From Clostridia bacterium (GTDB lineage: Bacteria > Acidobacteriota > Terriglobia > Terriglobales > Acidobacteriaceae), in assembly GCA_035561135.1 (NCBI GenBank), contig DATMYA010000091.1:27932-91931 (forward strand): 64,000 nucleotides of DNA. The letters are read 5' to 3'. Of this stretch, positions 60,078 to 64,000 are shown one piece after another. The notes beneath the pieces were generated by a model that did not search any database, was not told where the DNA came from, and saw only the letters and a list, made by a program, of their open reading frames with translations. A program made the translations under genes and the position numbers. Position 1 is the stretch's first letter. Each line of letters begins with the position of its first letter.

Positions 60078-61253
60078 ATGTCTGACGTTGCAGCAGAGAG
60101 GGCATCTCGCCCGCAGCCTCTTGTAGTTTTGAGTGAAGACGAACAGCTTTTCCGCGATAGCGTGAGGCAGTTCGCCGAAGAAGTGATACGTCCGAAGGTG
60201 AAGGAGATGGACGAGAAGGCCGCCTTCGAGCGCGACATCATCGACCAATGTTTTCAGCTCGGGCTGATGGGCATAGAGATTCCGGAAGAGTACGGCGGCG
60301 GCGGCGGAACGTTCTTCGAGGCCATTCTGGCCGTAGAAGAGCTTTCACGTGTGGACGCGTCGGCGGGCGTGATCGTCGACGTGCAGAACACGCTGTGCAA
60401 CAACGCACTGCTGCGTTGGGGTACTCCGGAGCAGAAGAAGAAGTACCTTACGAAGCAGGCGAGCGAGTGGGTAGGCGCCTACGCTCTGAGCGAGGCGGCA
60501 TCGGGCTCGGATGCATTCGCACTCCAGACGAGAGCCGAACTAAAGGGCGACGAGTTCGTTTTGAACGGACGGAAGCTCTGGATCACGAACGGCAAGGAAG
60601 CAAGTTTGTTCATCGTCCTGGCGACGCTGGATCCCTCTGCCGGATACAAGGGCATCACGGCATTCCTGGTGGAAAAGGATTTCCCGGGCTTCACGGTCGG
60701 ACATAAGGAAGACAAGCTGGGCATCCGCGCTTCAAGCACCTGCGAACTGATCCTGGAAGATTGCCGCGTGCCGAAAGCCAACGTGCTGGGTGAAGTCGGC
60801 AAGGGCTACAAGATCGCGATTGAGACGCTGAACGAAGGGCGCATCGGGATCGGCGCGCAGATGCTTGGCGTGGCAGAAGGCGCGTGGCAGTATGCGATGA
60901 AGTACGCGCAGGACCGCAAGCAATTTGGCAAAGCAATCGCCGAATTCCAGGGCATTCAGTTCCAACTGGCGCAGATGGCAACCGAAATCGAAGCGGCGCG
61001 TTTGATGGTTTATAACGCGGCGCGGATGAAAGATGCCGGCGTAAACTTCGTCAAGGAAGCCGCCATGACGAAGCTGTTCGCTTCGCAGGTTGCGGAACGC
61101 GTGACGTCTCTGTGCGTGGAGGTGTTGGGCGGGTATGGTTTTGTGAAGGACTACCCGGTCGAGAAATACTTCCGCGACGCGAAGATCGGCAAGATATACG
61201 AAGGCACTTCGAACATGCAGCTTGCCACGATTGCGAAGCTGGTAATCAAATGA
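60078..61253 (+). CDS. Acyl-CoA dehydrogenase (short-chain / butyryl-CoA type)
   Basis: 391 residues, ATG with GGAAGGA upstream; a TAGAAT box lies at 60038-60043. FAD-site motifs YALSEAASGSDAF and KLWITNGKEA, then DKLGIRASSTCELILEDCRVPK. The C-terminal signature EVLGGYGFVKDYPVEKYFRDAKIGKIYEGTSNMQL is split here for length: the catalytic Glu is in the IYEGTSNMQ part. It oxidises acyl-CoA to trans-2-enoyl-CoA, passing electrons to ETF. Its stop overlaps the PilZ start (ATGA), giving a two-gene unit. Confidence 0.92.
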   Translation: MSDVAAERASRPQPLVVLSEDEQLFRDSVRQFAEEVIRPKVKEMDEKAAFERDIIDQCFQLGLMGIEIPEEYGGGGGTFFEAILAVEELSRVDASAGVIVDVQNTLCNNALLRWGTPEQKKKYLTKQASEWVGAYALSEAASGSDAFALQTRAELKGDEFVLNGRKLWITNGKEASLFIVLATLDPSAGYKGITAFLVEKDFPGFTVGHKEDKLGIRASSTCELILEDCRVPKANVLGEVGKGYKIAIETLNEGRIGIGAQMLGVAEGAWQYAMKYAQDRKQFGKAIAEFQGIQFQLAQMATEIEAARLMVYNAARMKDAGVNFVKEAAMTKLFASQVAERVTSLCVEVLGGYGFVKDYPVEKYFRDAKIGKIYEGTSNMQLATIAKLVIK

Positions 61254-61594
61254 TGACGACGAAAACGACAGCCCATCCCGGACAGACCGGGGTGGGCGAA
61301 CCTTCCCCCACTATGCATGATGATCGCAGAAAGTTCGAACGACTGAATCTCACCGAGCACGCCGTGGCTGTGGACGAGAACGGCCTGCAGCTGGGCCGGG
61401 TAGCGCAGGCATCGGGCGGCGGCATGTTGATTTATGCGAATTCTGCGCAGATATTGGCTGAGCTTCCGAAGGGCCGGCGCATGAGAATACACATCGTGGA
61501 GCCCGCTTCTGGCACGACAACGATGATGGACGTCGAGGTACTGTACGTGCACGACGCCTACGTTGGCATGGGGTTTGTGACGCTTCCGGCATAA
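61250..61594 (+). CDS. PilZ-domain protein
   Basis: 114 residues. The ATG (61250) overlaps the acyl-CoA dehydrogenase stop. The PilZ N-motif reads RRKFER (residues 26-31). The second motif, normally DxSxxG, reads QASGGG (53-58), so the Asp is replaced. c-di-GMP binding may therefore be weakened or lost. The beta-barrel continues to YVGMGFVTLPA. Possible effector for surface attachment or motility. Coupling to a lipid-metabolism gene is unusual. Confidence 0.82.
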   Translation: MMTTKTTAHPGQTGVGEPSPTMHDDRRKFERLNLTEHAVAVDENGLQLGRVAQASGGGMLIYANSAQILAELPKGRRMRIHIVEPASGTTTMMDVEVLYVHDAYVGMGFVTLPA

Positions 61595-61662
61595 CATCCC
61601 TAAGCGCGGCAGGCATCCAAACAAGAGTGTAAGTGCGGGATCTCCGGGGAGATGGAGTTCCT

Positions 61663-62982
61663 ATGCGTTCTGTTTGGTTGACCGCCGCCGTTCTTCTAGC
61701 GGTGCCCCACCTGCAACTACAAGCCCAGGCACGACGACCGGCCACTACGCCTCTAGCCACTACCACGACGCTGGCACTGGAAACTGGAAACAACACGAGC
61801 GCCGTGCGTGGTTCTCCCGAGAACGGCAACGTCGATCCCGGTAACGTCAGCAAACTTTCCCTCCATTCGCTTCTGTACCCCCACGCGATTACAAAGATCT
61901 ATGTGCGTTACATGCCTTGGTTTGGCGACCCCAAGCACAGGGACGTCGGATATCGGTCAGACGACCCCAGCGCGATCGCGCGGCAGGTGCAGGACATGAT
62001 GAGCCGAGGCATCGACGGCGCGATTGTGGACTGGTACGGAGCTGGGGACAAATTCAAAAACCGCTGTACGGAGTTGTTGCTGACCGAAGCCGAGCGGCGC
62101 GGCTTCAGCCTGGCGATATCGGTGGACAAGGGCACGCTGAAGAATTGCGAAAGCAAGCGTGGCTGCAATGTCACCCAGGAATTGATCGCCGCCATGAGGT
62201 ATGTGAACGAGCACTTCGCGCGCTCGCCGGCCTACGTGCGTGTGAACGGGCGTCCGCTGATGACGTTCTTCGGACTGGAACATTCGGACATTGATTGGGG
62301 TCGCGCAAGGCGAAGCGTACCTGGAAACCCTCTATTGCTGTTCCGCAACTCAGAGGCATTCAAACTCGAGTACGGCGATGGAGCATTCTCCTGGATCGCG
62401 CCGGAAACGGTGAAGCCGGGCGATGCGCGCGGCTTCCAGTATCTGGAAAGGTTTCACAAAGCTGCTCGAGAAAACCCTCGGAAATTCGTAATGGCGTCGG
62501 TTTACAAGGGCTTCGATAACAGGCTGGCCGACTGGGGGAAGGGGCGGAAGATCGCCCAGGACTGTGGGCGCACGTGGCTCGGGAGTTTTCGAGAGGTGAA
62601 CGGCTTCTACTCAGAGCAGCGTCAACTACCGGCACTGATCATTCCGACGTGGAACGACTACGAGGAAGGCACCGAGATCGAAACTGGAATCGACAACTGC
62701 GTGAAAGTGGAAGCCAGCATCCGTGGCACACGCCTGCACTGGGAAGTAGATGGGCCTAAGGAAACAATCGATCATTTCACGGTCTTTGCTTCGCAGGACG
62801 GGCGGAACCTGGCTGCCATAGCTGACTCGCCGTCGGATGGGAAAGATTTGGACCTGAGTGCGATCAGGCTCGGGCCGGGCGAGTACACGATCTTCGTGAA
62901 GGCCGTTGCCAAGCCCTCGCTCTTGAACCACATGTCGAACCCGGTATTGGCAAAAATCGGGAAAGAGAACAAGATTGAGTGA
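61663..62982 (+). CDS. Secreted GH71/99-like glycoside hydrolase (short paralogue)
   Basis: 439 residues from the ATG after GGAGATGGAG; an upstream frame to 61633 lacks a ribosome-binding site. A signal peptide (MRSVWLTAAVLLAVPHLQLQA) is followed by ALETGNNTSAV...NGNVDPGNVSK, the same N-terminal linker as in the protein at 2985-5573. The catalytic region has YMPWFGDPKHRDVGYR, GAIVDWYGAGDKF and TWNDYEEGTEIETG. It lacks the PKD and Ig domains. Likely the same chemistry on a related glycan, without the anchoring repeats. Confidence 0.82.
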   Translation: MRSVWLTAAVLLAVPHLQLQAQARRPATTPLATTTTLALETGNNTSAVRGSPENGNVDPGNVSKLSLHSLLYPHAITKIYVRYMPWFGDPKHRDVGYRSDDPSAIARQVQDMMSRGIDGAIVDWYGAGDKFKNRCTELLLTEAERRGFSLAISVDKGTLKNCESKRGCNVTQELIAAMRYVNEHFARSPAYVRVNGRPLMTFFGLEHSDIDWGRARRSVPGNPLLLFRNSEAFKLEYGDGAFSWIAPETVKPGDARGFQYLERFHKAARENPRKFVMASVYKGFDNRLADWGKGRKIAQDCGRTWLGSFREVNGFYSEQRQLPALIIPTWNDYEEGTEIETGIDNCVKVEASIRGTRLHWEVDGPKETIDHFTVFASQDGRNLAAIADSPSDGKDLDLSAIRLGPGEYTIFVKAVAKPSLLNHMSNPVLAKIGKENKIE

Positions 62983-63068
62983 TGCAGTTGCGGCGCAACG
63001 TCAGGATCTAACGACGGTCATTTGTGCCCAGCCGCAGCCACTTAAAAACTGCTGGAAGAAAGCGTGCG

Positions 63069-64000
63069 ATGACAACCTCCGCAAGCACCACCCGGAAGCT
63101 TGGAGTATTGGATCGGTATTTGACGGCCTGGATCTTTGCGGCCATGGCTTTCGGAGTGTTGGCGGGATGGCTAATTCCTGGCATCGTGCCCTTTCTGAAT
63201 CGCTTCAGCGTCGGAACCACGTCGATTCCCATCGCCGTGGGGCTGATCCTCATGATGTACCCGCCATTTACCAAGGTGCGATATGAGGAACTGCATGAGG
63301 TTTTTCGGGACAAGAAAATCCTCGCCCTTTCGTTGATCCAGAACTGGGTGATCGGGCCGGTGCTGATGTTCGTACTCGCGATCATCTTCCTGCGCGAGTA
63401 CCCGGAATACATGGCGGGGCTCATCATGATCGGGCTCGCACGCTGCATCGCCATGGTAATCGTGTGGAACGAACTGGCGAAGGGCAATACGGAATACGCC
63501 GCGGGGTTGGTGGCGTTCAATTCCCTCTTCCAGGTGTTTTTCTATTCCGTATACGCGTGGGTTTTCATCACTGTACTTCCCGCCAAACTGGGCCTGCACG
63601 GCACCGTGGTTCATGTGTCGATCGGGGAGATCGCAAAGAGTGTCTTCATATACCTGGGGATTCCCTTCCTTGCGGGATTCCTGACGCGCACACTGCTGCT
63701 GAGAACGAAGGGGAGCGAATGGTATAAAACGACATTTGTTCCGCGAGTCAGTCCGCTGACGCTCGGAGCGCTGCTGTTCACGATCGTCATCATGTTTTCG
63801 TTGAAAGGCGAGTACATCGTCCGTCTGCCGCTGGATGTGGTGCGCATCGCGATCCCGCTCCTGATCTACTTCGTCGTCATGTTTCTTGTTTCCTTCTACA
63901 TGGGACGGAAGGTCGGGGCGGACTATTCGAAGACGACGACGCTGTCGTTCACCGCAGCTTCCAACAACTTCGAACTGGCGATTGCCGTGGCGGTTGCGGT
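63069..64000 (+). CDS. acr3: Acr3-family arsenite efflux permease, 3' end cut by window edge
   Basis: The frame is open from ATG (GGAAGAA upstream) to the window end: 310 complete codons, no stop. Multi-pass protein with the Acr3 signatures [18 protein letters not shown] (the Cys is the conserved transport cysteine in TM4) and [18 protein letters not shown]. Eight or nine of ten helices are visible. It exports As(III) across the inner membrane by proton antiport. No arsR or arsC is visible upstream; they may lie to the right of the window. Confidence 0.88.
   Translation, partial: MTTSASTTRKLGVLDRYLTAWIFAAMAFGVLAGWLIPGIVPFLNRFSVGTTSIPIAVGLILMMYPPFTKVRYEELHEVFRDKKILALSLIQNWVIGPVLMFVLAIIFLREYPEYMAGLIMIGLARCIAMVIVWNELAKGNTEYAAGLVAFNSLFQVFFYSVYAWVFITVLPAKLGLHGTVVHVSIGEIAKSVFIYLGIPFLAGFLTRTLLLRTKGSEWYKTTFVPRVSPLTLGALLFTIVIMFSLKGEYIVRLPLDVVRIAIPLLIYFVVMFLVSFYMGRKVGADYSKTTTLSFTAASNNFELAIAVAVA

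Noticed and set aside
1..64000. CRISPR arrays, prophage genes, insertion sequences
   Set aside because: No regularly spaced direct repeats, no transposase or integrase frames, no phage structural genes. The repeats found are intergenic palindromes and degenerate tandem tracts.

Overview
The window looks like a chromosomal stretch from an Acidobacteriota genome (Terriglobia / Candidatus Koribacter type). The lineage evidence is three genes of the Acidobacterial VWFA-related family (TIGR03436) in a row, an Oar-like TonB-dependent receptor with an N-terminal carboxypeptidase-regulatory domain, DUF5715 and DUF6599 proteins, a small two-helix membrane protein ending in RAPPSLFF, and families of GTCGAAGGATCC-type intergenic palindromes. 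No plasmid, phage, insertion sequence or CRISPR array was seen. The content is mostly housekeeping genes mixed with lineage-specific surface proteins.

Layout. 1-5.6 kb: a truncated monohaem cytochrome/beta-barrel protein (runs off the left edge), a small membrane protein with a CRP-like site upstream, tRNA-Leu(CAG), and a secreted GH71/99-like protein with four PKD domains. 6-11.8 kb: an orphan H-box mini-protein, a translationally coupled glycosyltransferase/nucleotidyltransferase pair, OsmC, a 48-residue secreted peptide, a multi-pass membrane protein, a double zinc ribbon and rpsU. 11.8-15.1 kb: the TonB-dependent receptor. 15.4-30.3 kb: gamma carbonic anhydrase, hisS-aspS, a single-domain response regulator, mtaB, infC-rpmI-rplT, pheS-pheT, zapB-like/zapA, a 6S RNA candidate, lgt and an RluD-type pseudouridine synthase. 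The gaps here are full of palindromic repeats and degenerate short-unit tandem tracts. 30.3-38.4 kb: three VWA proteins, an MglA GTPase, and a coupled pair of FAD oxidoreductase and membrane glycosyltransferase. 38.8-50.5 kb: M48 metalloprotease, a one-domain Clp-type AAA+ ATPase, a DUF4015 glycoside hydrolase, ilvE, a DinB-fold protein, cytochrome P450, pilT, recX with an AlkA-like glycosylase, and DUF5715. 50.8-64 kb: alaS, lytic transglycosylase plus amidase (cell-wall remodelling), DUF6599, an orphan sRNA candidate, tRNA-Thr(CGT), a MerR-HTH/TPR fusion, acyl-CoA dehydrogenase plus PilZ protein, a second GH71/99-like protein, and an Acr3 arsenite permease cut by the right edge.

How the genes fit together. 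The centre is a translation block: four aminoacyl-tRNA synthetases (His, Asp, Phe, Ala), IF3, L35, L20, S21, MtaB and a pseudouridine synthase. A second theme is the cell envelope: Lgt, the lytic transglycosylase, the amidase, the two GH71/99-like proteins, the membrane glycosyltransferase and the TonB-dependent receptor. PilT, MglA and PilZ point to surface motility, but no pilus structural genes are present here.

The best points for follow-up are: an AUC start codon on infC with a perfect Shine-Dalgarno; a 6S RNA candidate after zapA; an orphan promoter-sRNA-terminator unit at 58.34-58.46 kb; probable leaderless mRNAs for mtaB and lgt; a PheT without its EMAP-type tRNA-binding domain; three VWA proteins of which one has lost its MIDAS motif; and several families of intergenic repeats concentrated around translation genes.
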